Part shown: positions 1 through 7,550 of the stretch, one piece after another | Layout: every line of letters begins with the position of its first letter | Position numbering within the stretch: the first letter of the stretch is position 1 | DNA from: Robiginitomaculum_A sp036478535 | GTDB taxonomy: Bacteria; Pseudomonadota; Alphaproteobacteria; Caulobacterales; Maricaulaceae | Direction of reading: 5' to 3' | NCBI GenBank assembly: GCA_965224735.1 | Contig: OZ245059.1 | Span: 1,116,001-1,180,000, forward strand | Length of the DNA stretch: 64,000 bases | Notes under the pieces: model-generated | The model's input: only the letters and a program-made list of their open reading frames with translations | What the model was told of the DNA's origin: nothing | The model's database searches: none | Translations under genes and position numbers: made by a program

Positions 1-564
1 CATATTCAGCGTATCTGTCACATCCGAAGTCTTCATCGTGCTGCACAATTTCCAACTGATAATGTAGCGTGAGTAATCATCAAGTATGGTCGACAGATAC
101 ATCCAACCCCAGCCTATAATCTTAAAGTAGGTGAAATAGGTCTGCCACATTTGGTTTATGGCCGTCGTCTTGTCTTTGAACTCACTAGCAGCTTTCATAA
201 CAATGAAGGCTGGGCTGGAGATTAGGTCATGGGCCTTTAGAAGGCGGTAGATTGAGCTTTCTGACACGAAGTAGCCTTTGGTATCCGTAAATCGTACAGC
301 TAGTTCACGCGGGCTTAGCTCTGTTTCATCAAGAGCCATGTCCAGCAGTTCGCAGCGTATCTTGTCAGGAATACGGTTCCACACCAATCGCGGCAGCGGT
401 GCACGATCCACAAGTCCGTCTTCCCCATGCTCCAAGTACCGGTCATACCAACGGTAGAATGTTGGCCTTGGCACGCCCAGCATATCCAAAGTTTGCTTGG
501 CGGGGAGATGTGAGCGCTCCACAATGCTTATGATCTCTAACTTCTCTGATGCAGGGTATCTCAT
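1..564 (-). pseudogene. IS3-family transposase OrfB, partial, with a lost catalytic Asp
   Basis: Reading leftwards from the ATG at 562-564 the frame is open to the window edge (188 codons). It begins MRYPASEKLEIISIVERS, has an HTH with PRPTFYRWYDRY, and enters the rve integrase core with ILDDYSRYIISWKL. In IS3 transposases the first catalytic Asp sits in a WQTDFTY-type motif just before this. Here the sequence reads WQTYFTYF, with the codon at 136-138 encoding Tyr. If the alignment is right, the first D of the DDE triad is gone and the enzyme should be inactive. The start overlaps what would be the normal end of OrfA (GTATGA), as in related elements. The C-terminal part lies outside the window. 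Confidence 0.8.
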
Positions 565-597
565 ACGTCTTCGCCCCCATCCCCTATCATGCTTTTT

Positions 598-954
598 TCA
601 CCCTAAAGGGCACTTTGTAAGCAACCGTAGTTCAAGTGTTTGCTCGGCAATGACTTCTTTCATGTTACAGGCTTCTGAACGCAAGCCTTTGACTTCAAAG
701 GTGTTGGCTTGGCGAACGATGCCGCCAGCTAACCGTTTCTTGCCGGCCTCCATAAAGTCCTTCGACCACTTGTAGTACAGGCCTTGGGCGATGCCTTCTT
801 GGCGGCATAGCTCTGCTATACTCTCCTCGCCGCGAAGGCCGTCCAGCACGATGCGGATCTTCTCCTCAGCCGAATACTGCTTGCGGGTTTTACGTTTGAT
901 GTCTTTGACAATCCGCTCACCGGCTGATTGTTTACTCGTTCTTGTATGTCTCAT
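598..954 (-). pseudogene. IS3-family transposase OrfA (HTH), frameshifted at the C terminus
   Basis: This is a 118-codon frame that begins MRHTRTSKQS after a GGAGTG ribosome-binding site. It contains a helix-turn-helix of the Tnp_1/IS3 type (SAEEKIRIVLDGLRGEESIAELCRQEG) followed by YYKWSKDF. The usual leucine-rich tail is present up to LELRLL. The frame then runs into TKCPLG and a stop. The expected ending, KSMIGDGGEDV-stop, is still visible in another frame immediately downstream. The two frames are separated by about 20 extra bases that end in GGGTG just before an A6 run. I infer a disruptive insertion. OrfA would supply the DNA-binding half of the transposase. Confidence 0.75.
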
Positions 955-1037
955 TCTTCACTCCGTGAAATGAAGATGAACAAAAACTCTCGCTTAGCCC
1001 AGACTTAAATCTGTCTCATAAGCGTTGACGTCAAACA

Positions 1038-1226
1038 GTTGGTAATTCGGTCATGAATGCTCTTGGCAATCAGTTAGCCAGTAATTTGTTTTCTTCGGGT
1101 TTATCAAATTTGTTCCATGGAGCTGGAAAAGCGATTGCAAAATCCCTTGGTTCACTTGGCAGTTCCAGTGCAAAGCTTAATGTTGGTGTGAATGACAACT
1201 GGCCATCTGTATCATTGGTAGCGTGA
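1038..1226 (+). pseudogene. C-terminal remnant of a third cassette effector
   Basis: Directly after the IS3 end, an open frame without a start runs for 62 codons and stops at 1224-1226. It ends NDNWPSVSLVA. The intact effector at 2550-3662 ends NDNWPSVSLIA, and both are followed by the same untranslated sequence, promoter and lipoprotein signal peptide. Upstream of this tail the fragment is Gly/Ser/Ala-rich (residues such as ALGNQLASNLFSSGLSN) and resembles the C-terminal region of the intact protein only loosely. It is therefore the truncated 3' end of a paralogue destroyed by the IS3 insertion. Confidence 0.8.
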
Positions 1227-1477
1227 GGTGGAGGTTACAGCCTTTACGGGTGGCGCGAAATTTGTTGACTTAGTTAATGGTGATGTTTATCATCTACGGT
1301 AGTGCTGAGAGAAAGGAAACGCGATGCGTTTGTTGAGAATTCAGTTTAAGGGCGCAATATTTAAAGATATAGTATTTGAAGGTGCAGTATTTAAGGGCAT
1401 AGTAAAAGTTCTGGCATTGGCTGCTTGCCTAATATCCTTGTGTGCTGTTTCCGCTTGTGCAAGTGAGAACCTCCCCA
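1188..1477 (+). repeat. Long direct repeat, copy 1 (290 bp)
   Basis: This segment spans the last codons of the effector remnant, the intergenic promoter and the first ~50 codons of the lipoprotein. It recurs at 3624-3883 with only scattered base differences and one 30-nt length difference. The 30 nt correspond to two extra 15-nt units in the lipoprotein leader. Sequence similarity drops sharply on both sides, so the repeat marks the shared frame of the cassettes and a natural site for homologous recombination. Confidence 0.9.
1265..1293 (+). promoter_or_regulatory. Sigma70-like promoter of cassette 1
   Basis: TTGACT at 1265-1270 and TATCAT at 1288-1293 are separated by 17 bases, close to the housekeeping consensus. 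The same elements with the same spacing occur in the second cassette at 3701-3729. The expected transcript starts about 25 bases before the lipoprotein ATG at 1324, whose ribosome-binding site is AAAGGA. Each lipoprotein-effector pair thus seems to carry its own promoter. Confidence 0.6.
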
Positions 1478-2505
1478 ATGGAAAAACCCCTGCGAAAATA
1501 GCCCAAGCCTCATCTTGTGAACACCCTGTGATACTCAAGCATGCTTTAAAAGGGGATTTGAAAGACTCGCTTTCTGGCAATGATGTTCCTGAAGTTGAAC
1601 GTATAGCGCGTGTACGCATGATGGGATATGAAGGCGCAACACCTGCGTCAACAAATATTTGCGCTGACAAAGCCGTCACAAAATACCAACTTGTGAGTAA
1701 CGCAGGTGAAAATATAAGCCACTTTTACGCCAAACATATGACTAAAGCAGCGATCAAGGCTGATCCGAATGTGCGATGTAGGCCGAAGTTTAAACAGCTA
1801 TATCAACCACCAACAAAGCTTGACGGTGCAGGGAAAGTATTGAATCTACCTGATGGAGAAAAATGCGAGGTTTCCCATCCTATTGATGTAGAAACAAACA
1901 TTGTTAACGGGGAGCCCGGCGATTTGTTGCACGGAGAATCCTCTATGTATGACGCACATTGTTTTTCATATGCTTTTTTTGATGCATATATAGAGCCAAT
2001 GAAATATCTAGATAGTGGGCAAGACGGTAAAATAAGTTTTACGCATATATTGACATTAGAAAAGTACAAAGCACCGAACTTTTCGTATGAAACAGCTTCA
2101 TATAAGATGCAGAAGAAAGATAGAATTTTAGTTCCAAGGGAATTAAACGATGGTTTGTGGAATCTTGATTGGCGGTTTGAACATAAAGATACCAAGATGA
2201 ATATTATTATTACTGAAGATTATGATTTAGAAATAAAAAAACAATCCAGTGTATATCTAGCGGACGAGGGACTTGTAATGCATAGCGGTGATTTTAGAAA
2301 ATACTATATTACGCTGCCAAATAAAATTCCACCTATCACTACAGATGCAAAAACAGATGCAAAACTATGGCTCGTTTTAAAGGGCGCTGGAATCAATCAT
2401 GACAAACTTCAATCTCAACTATACGAACAGAGTCTTAGAAATGGTAGTCCATATTTGCAAGTGTGCAAAGATGTTGGAATCGCTATAAAGGTTACGTTAA
2501 GGTAA
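1324..2505 (+). CDS. Cassette 1 lipoprotein, variable mature domain (393 aa)
   Basis: This is a predicted lipoprotein. A hydrophobic stretch (VLALAACLISLCAVSAC) ends in a VSAC lipobox with the acylated Cys at residue 45. The region before it is unusual: four five-residue repeats, FKGAI, FKDIV, FEGAV and FKGIV, each encoded by a 15-nt unit. The paralogue at 3760 has only two units. The mature part is hydrophilic, has about six Cys residues and matches no family I recognise. It shares essentially nothing with the mature part of the paralogue, although the leaders are nearly identical. The effector at 2550 follows after 44 bases, so the two are probably co-transcribed. A role as immunity, chaperone or surface partner of the effector is inference from the pairing only. 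Confidence 0.75.
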   Translation: MRLLRIQFKGAIFKDIVFEGAVFKGIVKVLALAACLISLCAVSACASENLPNGKTPAKIAQASSCEHPVILKHALKGDLKDSLSGNDVPEVERIARVRMMGYEGATPASTNICADKAVTKYQLVSNAGENISHFYAKHMTKAAIKADPNVRCRPKFKQLYQPPTKLDGAGKVLNLPDGEKCEVSHPIDVETNIVNGEPGDLLHGESSMYDAHCFSYAFFDAYIEPMKYLDSGQDGKISFTHILTLEKYKAPNFSYETASYKMQKKDRILVPRELNDGLWNLDWRFEHKDTKMNIIITEDYDLEIKKQSSVYLADEGLVMHSGDFRKYYITLPNKIPPITTDAKTDAKLWLVLKGAGINHDKLQSQLYEQSLRNGSPYLQVCKDVGIAIKVTLR

Positions 2506-2549
2506 AAACAATCAGGCTTGACGGTTCCAAATAAAGTAAAGGTAATAAA

Positions 2550-3662
2550 ATGACACTAACATTTAGACATCGCAGCGCTTATTTGGAAACTATTGGTCGA
2601 AATGTAGTTGTAACAAATGGTACTATTACCCTAACAAATGTAGTAGTGAGGACAAGCTATCAACTTCCGCAGGCAGTTGTGGATAATTTAAATGATAGGT
2701 CTACTGGGAATGTATATTCGCGAAATGCACGAGAAGTTGCCGTAGTCACGGGAGTCGGGCATCCTGATATAGTTATCATGGGGGGAACTGATGCCCAAGT
2801 TGAAATGGTAGCTGCTCTATTTTCTCAAGAAGTATTGTCTGGCAGTGCAGTCTGGCGCGATACTTTAATGGAATCGTATGCGCAAGGACATGGTGGTCCA
2901 ATTGTAGTCTTGTTTGACGCTGTTGGTTCTGCGCGTAGTGCGTCTGGCAGTGCTGGAGATGGCACGGTTATAAGGATACAAAACAATCTTAGTGGAGGTG
3001 TTACCGATGTTCAAGGTCAGCTTGTTCAAGTTCAACACATTATTCACGAAATCTTACATGATTCTTTAGGGACACACCCAATATTTTCTGATGTAAATGG
3101 GGCTATTGGGCCCATAATAAGTGGAGTTGGGAGTGCGAGAACATATAGTTCCCCTACAGGGTCTCTTTCTGATTTGTTATCGTTCACCTATCGTGGGTTT
3201 AGTTTAAGCACCGCTGAGGGGCAAGCAGGACTGCTTGCCAGTTTGGTGAATTCTACGGACGATATTAACGATCAAACGGTGCAAATTGTTTTAGATGTTA
3301 ATGGTTTGCTGATCGATGAGGGTTTTTTGGATGAGAGATTTAGGGATGACCCGACATTACGAAATTCAATAAATCGAGGCCGTGAAGTGTATGATCAAAT
3401 TGGGGCGGCATTTGGCCGGGCTTTGGCTGGTGATGCGCCAGGTGCTGCGGCGACTGATTTCCTTGCTCGATTTGATGGCAAACTTAAAGACGCGTTTTCT
3501 ACAGCCCAATTAGGCAAAGCGTTGCAAGGAGCGGCGATTGGCTCTGTGAGTTCATTGTTAACGGCTGAGCTTACGGATGCAATCGGGCTTGACGGCGCGG
3601 CGGCTGATGTATTTGGACTTGTTGTGAATGACAACTGGCCATCTGTATCATTGATAGCGTGA
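2550..3662 (+). CDS. Cassette 1 effector-like protein with HExxH motif (370 aa)
   Basis: I recognise no named family. The protein has no signal peptide. Residues 72-123 contain PDIVIMGG and AQGHGGPIVV, which align with the paralogue at 4557 (PDVIFSG, AQGGGPIVI). At 166-176 is HEILHDSLGTH, an HExxH zinc-protease-like motif with a third His six residues on. The paralogue has HEVTHRAFGSH with identical spacing. The C-terminal ~100 residues are Gly/Ala-rich and end NDNWPSVSLIA, a tail shared with the remnant at 1038-1226. The conserved tail may be a secretion or anchoring signal. A zinc metallopeptidase exported without a cleaved signal is plausible, but function is not established. The ATG at 2550 is preceded by AAAGGTAAT, an acceptable binding site. 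Confidence 0.7.
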   Translation: MTLTFRHRSAYLETIGRNVVVTNGTITLTNVVVRTSYQLPQAVVDNLNDRSTGNVYSRNAREVAVVTGVGHPDIVIMGGTDAQVEMVAALFSQEVLSGSAVWRDTLMESYAQGHGGPIVVLFDAVGSARSASGSAGDGTVIRIQNNLSGGVTDVQGQLVQVQHIIHEILHDSLGTHPIFSDVNGAIGPIISGVGSARTYSSPTGSLSDLLSFTYRGFSLSTAEGQAGLLASLVNSTDDINDQTVQIVLDVNGLLIDEGFLDERFRDDPTLRNSINRGREVYDQIGAAFGRALAGDAPGAAATDFLARFDGKLKDAFSTAQLGKALQGAAIGSVSSLLTAELTDAIGLDGAAADVFGLVVNDNWPSVSLIA

Positions 3663-3883
3663 GGTGGTAGTTACAACCTTTACGGGTGGCGCGAAATTTG
3701 TTGACTTAGTTAATGGTGATGTTTATCATCTACGGTAGTGCTGAGAGAAAGGAAACGCGATGCGTTTGTTGAGAATTCAGTTTAAGGGCGCAGTATTTAA
3801 GGGCATAGTAAAAGTTCTGGCATTGGCTGCTTGCCTAATATCCTTGTGTGCTGTTTCTGCTTGTGCAAGTGGGAACCTCCCCA
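3624..3883 (+). repeat. Long direct repeat, copy 2 (260 bp)
   Basis: This is the counterpart of 1188-1477. It covers the effector C-terminal tail, the intergenic region with the promoter, and the lipoprotein leader up to the codons just after the lipobox. It lacks two of the four 15-nt units found in copy 1. Outside these limits the two cassettes diverge at the protein level. Confidence 0.9.
3701..3729 (+). promoter_or_regulatory. Sigma70-like promoter of cassette 2
   Basis: TTGACT (3701-3706), a 17-base spacer and TATCAT (3724-3729) lie 31 bases before the lipoprotein start codon. The layout is identical to the promoter at 1265-1293. Conservation within the repeat supports function, but the two copies are too recent in origin for this to be independent evidence. 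Confidence 0.6.
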
Positions 3884-4560
3884 CCGATAATTTATTTTTC
3901 AATAAAAAATTACTCAAGGTGGCAAAAAAGATTCGTTATCAAAGAATATCTAAAGTTCTGCAACTAAGACCGACTGACTATCATTATGATTGGCCATTGA
4001 ATATTGATCAGTGTAAAGTTACCGTGCCAGAAAAACCATTTTATGAACCTGAAGATGGGTTTAACCTGATAGTGGAGCAGCATTACAAAACTTGTGATAA
4101 ACTTGCTCACGGCCAGAGTTTGTCCCATGAGTTATTTGTTGAGATTGTAGGAGATTTAAACTTATTTTTTGATGATCGGGAGCGTGATGCAAAACGACGA
4201 GATGTCAACTGCTATGATTTGAGCAATGTAGATGAAATTGATTTCCTTGAATTTTGTGTGTTTAAAACATTGTATTTTAGTTTGCATCTACGCCTAGTTG
4301 CGGATATTTTTGGTCAAGAAGTTCCGTCATTTCGAATACAAAAAGGTAAATGTGAAATTAATACATTGGTGTGCAAATTGGCAGATAAAATAGCCAATTA
4401 TAATATTTCGACGTTTAATATACCCTCTGAGGAGAATGGTCTTTGCATGCATTGTACGTGGGGAGAGGAGTATGATGTCCTTGTGAATAGTGTTATTAAT
4501 CAAATTAAATATACGAATGCTGGAATATTTCTTGATTTGAATAAAGGAAACACAAAATGA
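3760..4560 (+). CDS. Cassette 2 lipoprotein, variable mature domain (266 aa)
   Basis: The N terminus is almost identical to the protein at 1324, with the same hydrophobic core and AVSAC lipobox (Cys 35 here). It carries only two of the five-residue leader repeats (FKGAV, FKGIV). After CASGNLP the sequence is unrelated to cassette 1. The mature part is hydrophilic and rich in Cys (for example DQCKV, KTCDK, CMHCTW), in keeping with an exported, disulfide-bonded protein. The stop overlaps the next start as ATGA, so the partner is probably translationally coupled. I do not recognise the family. Confidence 0.75.
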   Translation: MRLLRIQFKGAVFKGIVKVLALAACLISLCAVSACASGNLPTDNLFFNKKLLKVAKKIRYQRISKVLQLRPTDYHYDWPLNIDQCKVTVPEKPFYEPEDGFNLIVEQHYKTCDKLAHGQSLSHELFVEIVGDLNLFFDDRERDAKRRDVNCYDLSNVDEIDFLEFCVFKTLYFSLHLRLVADIFGQEVPSFRIQKGKCEINTLVCKLADKIANYNISTFNIPSEENGLCMHCTWGEEYDVLVNSVINQIKYTNAGIFLDLNKGNTK

Positions 4561-5177
4561 CTGAAGCCGTTTTATTATCAGATTTTTTTACTGCCAAAGG
4601 CTATCGTAAGATACTATTGAGGAAGAAGCCTGTAAATAATAGTGACTTTGCTCCGCTTACTGTTGCGTCAGTTGGCGAGGCAGGTCGAGTATCATACTTG
4701 ATATCTGATCAATTCTATGTAGGGCGTGAGGATCTTTGGCAAAATTTAGGTGCAAATGGGCAAAGTTTACTTGGTGTCTATTTGTGGAATGGTAATGCAT
4801 CAAGGCCAGATGTTATATTTTCTGGCGTGTCCGAGCCAATCATGCTCGGAATTCAAGAACTTTTCTCACTCCCAGGTGGGACAGGGTTTAGTGAGATTAT
4901 GAGCTTGTCTGCGCAAGGGGGAGGACCCATTGTTATATCTGGTGCAGATTTTGGAGGAACGTCTCAAGGTGGAGGGCATCAAAGTATAAGTAGTTCTTCG
5001 AGTTCAGATGTTTTATCATTCATAACCATTCCAAGTGTATCCAGTGGTCCGTTAGATGCGGGAAGTTTGGGGGACATACTTTGGAGAGTAACACACGAAG
5101 TTACTCATAGGGCTTTTGGATCACATGTTTGGACGTCTCAAAGACTGGAGACGTGTGGTAATACCCCCAATATTTAA
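4557..5177 (+). pseudogene. Cassette 2 effector, truncated by an IS3 element
   Basis: The 206-codon frame is a diverged paralogue of the protein at 2550. Shared features in the same order are PDVIFSG, a LFS segment, AQGGGPIVI (119-127) and an HExxH motif at 180-190 (HEVTHRAFGSH). The frame enters the terminal repeat of the IS element at 5156. Its last codons (GNTPNI) are encoded by the IS. The conserved C-terminal tail ending NDNWPSVSL is missing and is not found beyond the IS, so insertion was accompanied by loss of the 3' half. The HExxH region is retained, but the product is probably non-functional if the tail is needed. Confidence 0.75.
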
Positions 5178-5227
5178 GGGTACTTATAAGTAGAATTTTC
5201 TCGTACTTTAACGAAGGAGATTTTATT

Positions 5228-5632
5228 ATGAAGAAATCGAGATATTCAGACGGCCAAATCATTGGCATATTAAAGCAAGCGGAAGCTGGTACACCAGTTT
5301 CTGAGCTTTGCCGCGAGCACGGTATGAGCAGCGCATCGTTTTATAAATGGCGCACCAAATATGGCGGCATGGACGCCTCTTTGATGGGGCGCATGAAGCA
5401 GCTGGAAGCAGAGAATGCCCGGCTCAAGAAGATGTATGCGGACGTGCAATTACAGAATGACATTATCAAGGATGCTATGGCCTGTGCCCTGTGGGTGAAA
5501 AAAAGTGGTGAGGCCGTCCCGCCGGCGCGAGATCGCCAAAACTTATGTATCCGAGCAACGCATAAGCATCCGGGCGGCCTGTCACATATTTACGATCAGC
5601 GAGACTTGTTATCGTTACGTTCCCAAGCTTAG
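5228..5632 (+). pseudogene. IS3-family transposase OrfA, 3' end frameshifted
   Basis: The first ~88 codons are a typical IS3 OrfA. An HTH (KQAEAGTPVSELCREHGMSS, FYKWRTKYGG) is followed by a leucine-zipper-like LMGRMKQLEAENARLKKMY. The real OrfA/OrfB product should continue IIKDAMAKKVVRPSRRR. Instead, about 16 extra bases with the core TGCCCTGTGGGTG sit between ATGGC and the A7 run, and the frame continues as a meaningless tail (ACALWVKKSGEAV onwards) to 5632. A GAAGGAG site precedes the ATG. Confidence 0.75.
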
Positions 5633-6358
5633 CGATGAGAACGCTGTGATAGCCGATTGGCTCTTGCGGTTAACCAAGACCAAACGCAGTTGGGGTTTTA
5701 AGCTGTGCTTTTTATATCTACGCAATATCAAAGGCTATGGCTGGAACCACAAGCGCGTGTACCGCATTTATTGCGAGTTAGAGCTCAATTTACGCATAAA
5801 GCCCAAGAAACGTCTTTACCGTGAAACACCAGAGCCATTGGCCGTGCCAGAGACGATTAACGACACATAGTCGATGGACTTTATGCACGATCAGCTCTCG
5901 GACGGGCGCTGCTTTAGAACATTTAATGTGATTGATGACTTTAACCGCGAAGGCTTAGCGATTGAAGTAGACTTCTCATTGCCAGCGGGTCGTGTCATTC
6001 GTGCGCTTGAACAAATCATAGAATGGCGCGGCAAACCCAAGGCCATCAGGTGCGACAACGGCCCGGAGTATATCAGTCATTTACTGGCCGCATGGGCAGA
6101 GAAGCATAACATCATCTTGATGTTTATCCAGCCAGGGAACCCTCAGCAAAACGCCTATGTGGAACGCTACAACCGCACGGTCAGATATGAGTGGCTCGCC
6201 CAATACATATTTACAACAATAGAGGAGGTGCAAAACTCAGCAACCAAGTGGCTTGCGCCCGTAGGAAGTCCTTCTTGGGGACTTACAATAATGACAGGCC
6301 TAACATGGCCATAGGCGGAATAACGCCCAAACAAAAGCTGGCCATGACGGCCGCTTAA
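5505..6358 (+). pseudogene. IS3-family transposase OrfB, nonsense and frameshift mutations
   Basis: The frame from VRPSRRREIAKTYVSEQRIS carries the HTH_21 region and then meets TAG at 5868-5870, where relatives have the Trp of WSMDFMHDQL. It resumes through the integrase core, with the Asp of SMDFMHDQL, DNGPEY and an ERYNRTVRYEW segment, so all three DDE residues are still encoded. Near the end about 22 extra bases after ATKWL shift the frame. The natural ending (TYNNDRPNM, GGITPKQKLAM, stop at 6356-6358) is legible in the other frame. No functional OrfB can be made. Confidence 0.8.
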
Positions 6359-6499
6359 ATCGCTCTACTTATAAGTACCCCTAAATATGGGGGTATTACC
6401 ACACCACACCAAACACGACAAAACACCCTTCCCAACTCACCCGCAAACCAGAATACCCCCAAAACATCCACAAAAATGATTGTTCAGAGATTCCGTAGC

Positions 6500-6529
6500 A
6501 AAACTGTCTGCTTTTAGGAAAACAGTTTT
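6500..6529 (-). terminator. Possible terminator after the PLP dehydratase
   Basis: AAAACTGT (6500-6507) and ACAGTTTT (6522-6529) form an 8-bp stem just past the stop codon of the minus-strand gene at 6537. Read on the minus strand, the distal arm ends in four T. No longer T tract follows, so termination strength is uncertain. Confidence 0.4.
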
Positions 6530-6536
6530 ATTAGCT

Positions 6537-7550
6537 TCACTGTATAATGTTACTGTCGAAAATGCCTTTGCTAAGTTCTTGTTGACCTGTGTTGATTAAG
6601 TCCATGAATGCATGGCTATCGATGTTAGTACCACATATAACTAACCCGACCTTCTTACCTCGTAGCTTGCGTTTTAATGGTCCCAATAATCCAGCAAGCG
6701 CAGTAGCGCCAGCTGGCTCCACAGCTAGTTTATAATCTGAAAAAGTGATCATAGCCGCAGCAGCAATTTGCGCGTCTGTTACGGTGACAAGCTTATCAAG
6801 ATATTGTCGGCATATTGCGTAAGCGTAAGGGGTGGTCATAGGCGGTGCAAGGCTATCAGCAATTGTATTGACCTCGTTCAAGGTTGTTTCTCGCCCCAGT
6901 TTAAAACTTAAACTCATCACAGCTGCACCTTCAGGTTCAACACCATAAACCGCACATTTAGGTGACAGTTGTTTAACGGCACATGCAACACCGCTAGCGA
7001 GCCCCCCTCCGCCTACAGAGACAATAACCGCATCTAGATCCGGTACACTTTGTATGAGCTCTAATCCAACCCCTGCTGTAGCTTCCGTCACGCGTTTTCC
7101 TTCAAAAGGGTGAATAAAAATGCGGTCTTCATCTTTTTCTATGGCTGAAACCAGTTCAAATGCTCTTTTACTGTTTTTGGCAATTATTACCTCAGCACCA
7201 AATGACTTTGTCAAAGCAATCCGAAACGGGTTCGCTGAAGCGAACATTACTAGTTTCGCATCTGCACCAAGTTTTTTTGCCGCGTAAGCAACGGCCACAG
7301 CATGGTTTCCTGCACTAACAGAAGTAATACGTGCTGGCATTGTTTCAATTGCAAGCACATTATTAATGGCAGCACGTGCTTTAAACGTGCCTGTTTTTTG
7401 AAACAACTCAAGTTTGGCAAATATTTTACTATCGATAATACTTGAGACTGTATCAGACTCCAAGTGGCAGGTTGGTGTTTCGATGACATAAGGAGATAAT
7501 TTTTTCCTCACATTGCGAATTATAGACAAATTAGGAACATCAATTTTCAT
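6537..7550 (-). CDS. PLP-dependent threonine/serine dehydratase family protein
   Basis: This is a fold-type II PLP enzyme of 337 residues, the usual length for short (catabolic type) threonine dehydratases and serine racemases. The Schiff-base lysine is in FQKTGTFKARAA (near residue 57). The substrate loop reads SAGNHAVAVAYAA, and the phosphate-binding glycine loop is SVGGGGLASG. There is no C-terminal ACT-like regulatory domain, so feedback control by isoleucine is unlikely. The expected reaction is deamination of L-threonine or L-serine to a 2-oxo acid. Hydroxyectoine-pathway dehydratase EutB and serine racemase are close relatives and cannot be excluded. The gene stands alone between the IS island and the ruvC upstream region. 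Confidence 0.8.
   Translation of the reverse strand: MKIDVPNLSIIRNVRKKLSPYVIETPTCHLESDTVSSIIDSKIFAKLELFQKTGTFKARAAINNVLAIETMPARITSVSAGNHAVAVAYAAKKLGADAKLVMFASANPFRIALTKSFGAEVIIAKNSKRAFELVSAIEKDEDRIFIHPFEGKRVTEATAGVGLELIQSVPDLDAVIVSVGGGGLASGVACAVKQLSPKCAVYGVEPEGAAVMSLSFKLGRETTLNEVNTIADSLAPPMTTPYAYAICRQYLDKLVTVTDAQIAAAAMITFSDYKLAVEPAGATALAGLLGPLKRKLRGKKVGLVICGTNIDSHAFMDLINTGQQELSKGIFDSNIIQ

Larger units (their letters stand above)
1..1037 (-). mobile_element. IS3-family insertion sequence, cut by window start
   Basis: The element holds an orfA (HTH) and an orfB (DDE integrase core) in the usual IS3 order on the minus strand. Its proximal end is probably at about 1037, where the plus strand reads GACGTCAAACA, so the element begins TGTTTGACGTC on its own strand. 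The other end lies outside the window. It is inserted in the 5' part of an older gene whose 3' end survives at 1038-1226. Both reading frames carry damage: a short insert at the end of orfA and a changed catalytic residue in orfB. It is therefore probably immobile by itself. The exact terminus and target duplication cannot be shown from one end. Confidence 0.8.
5156..6401 (+). mobile_element. IS3-family element with intact ends but broken transposase
   Basis: Terminal inverted repeats of about 38 bp are visible. The left end starts TGGTAATACCCCCAATATTT at 5156. The right end is its near-complement and finishes GGGGGTATTACCA at 6401. Both contain ACTTATAAGTAGA at their inner part. An orfA and an orfB lie between them in IS3 order. 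The transposase is broken by an insert at the orfA/orfB junction, a nonsense codon at the WSMDF motif and an insert near the C terminus. I could not find a clean target-site duplication, which fits the loss of neighbouring sequence at the right end. Confidence 0.85.

Noticed and set aside
5150..6410. Target-site duplication for the second IS3 element
   Set aside because: Several offsets of 3-5 bases were compared at both ends, and no identical flanks were found.
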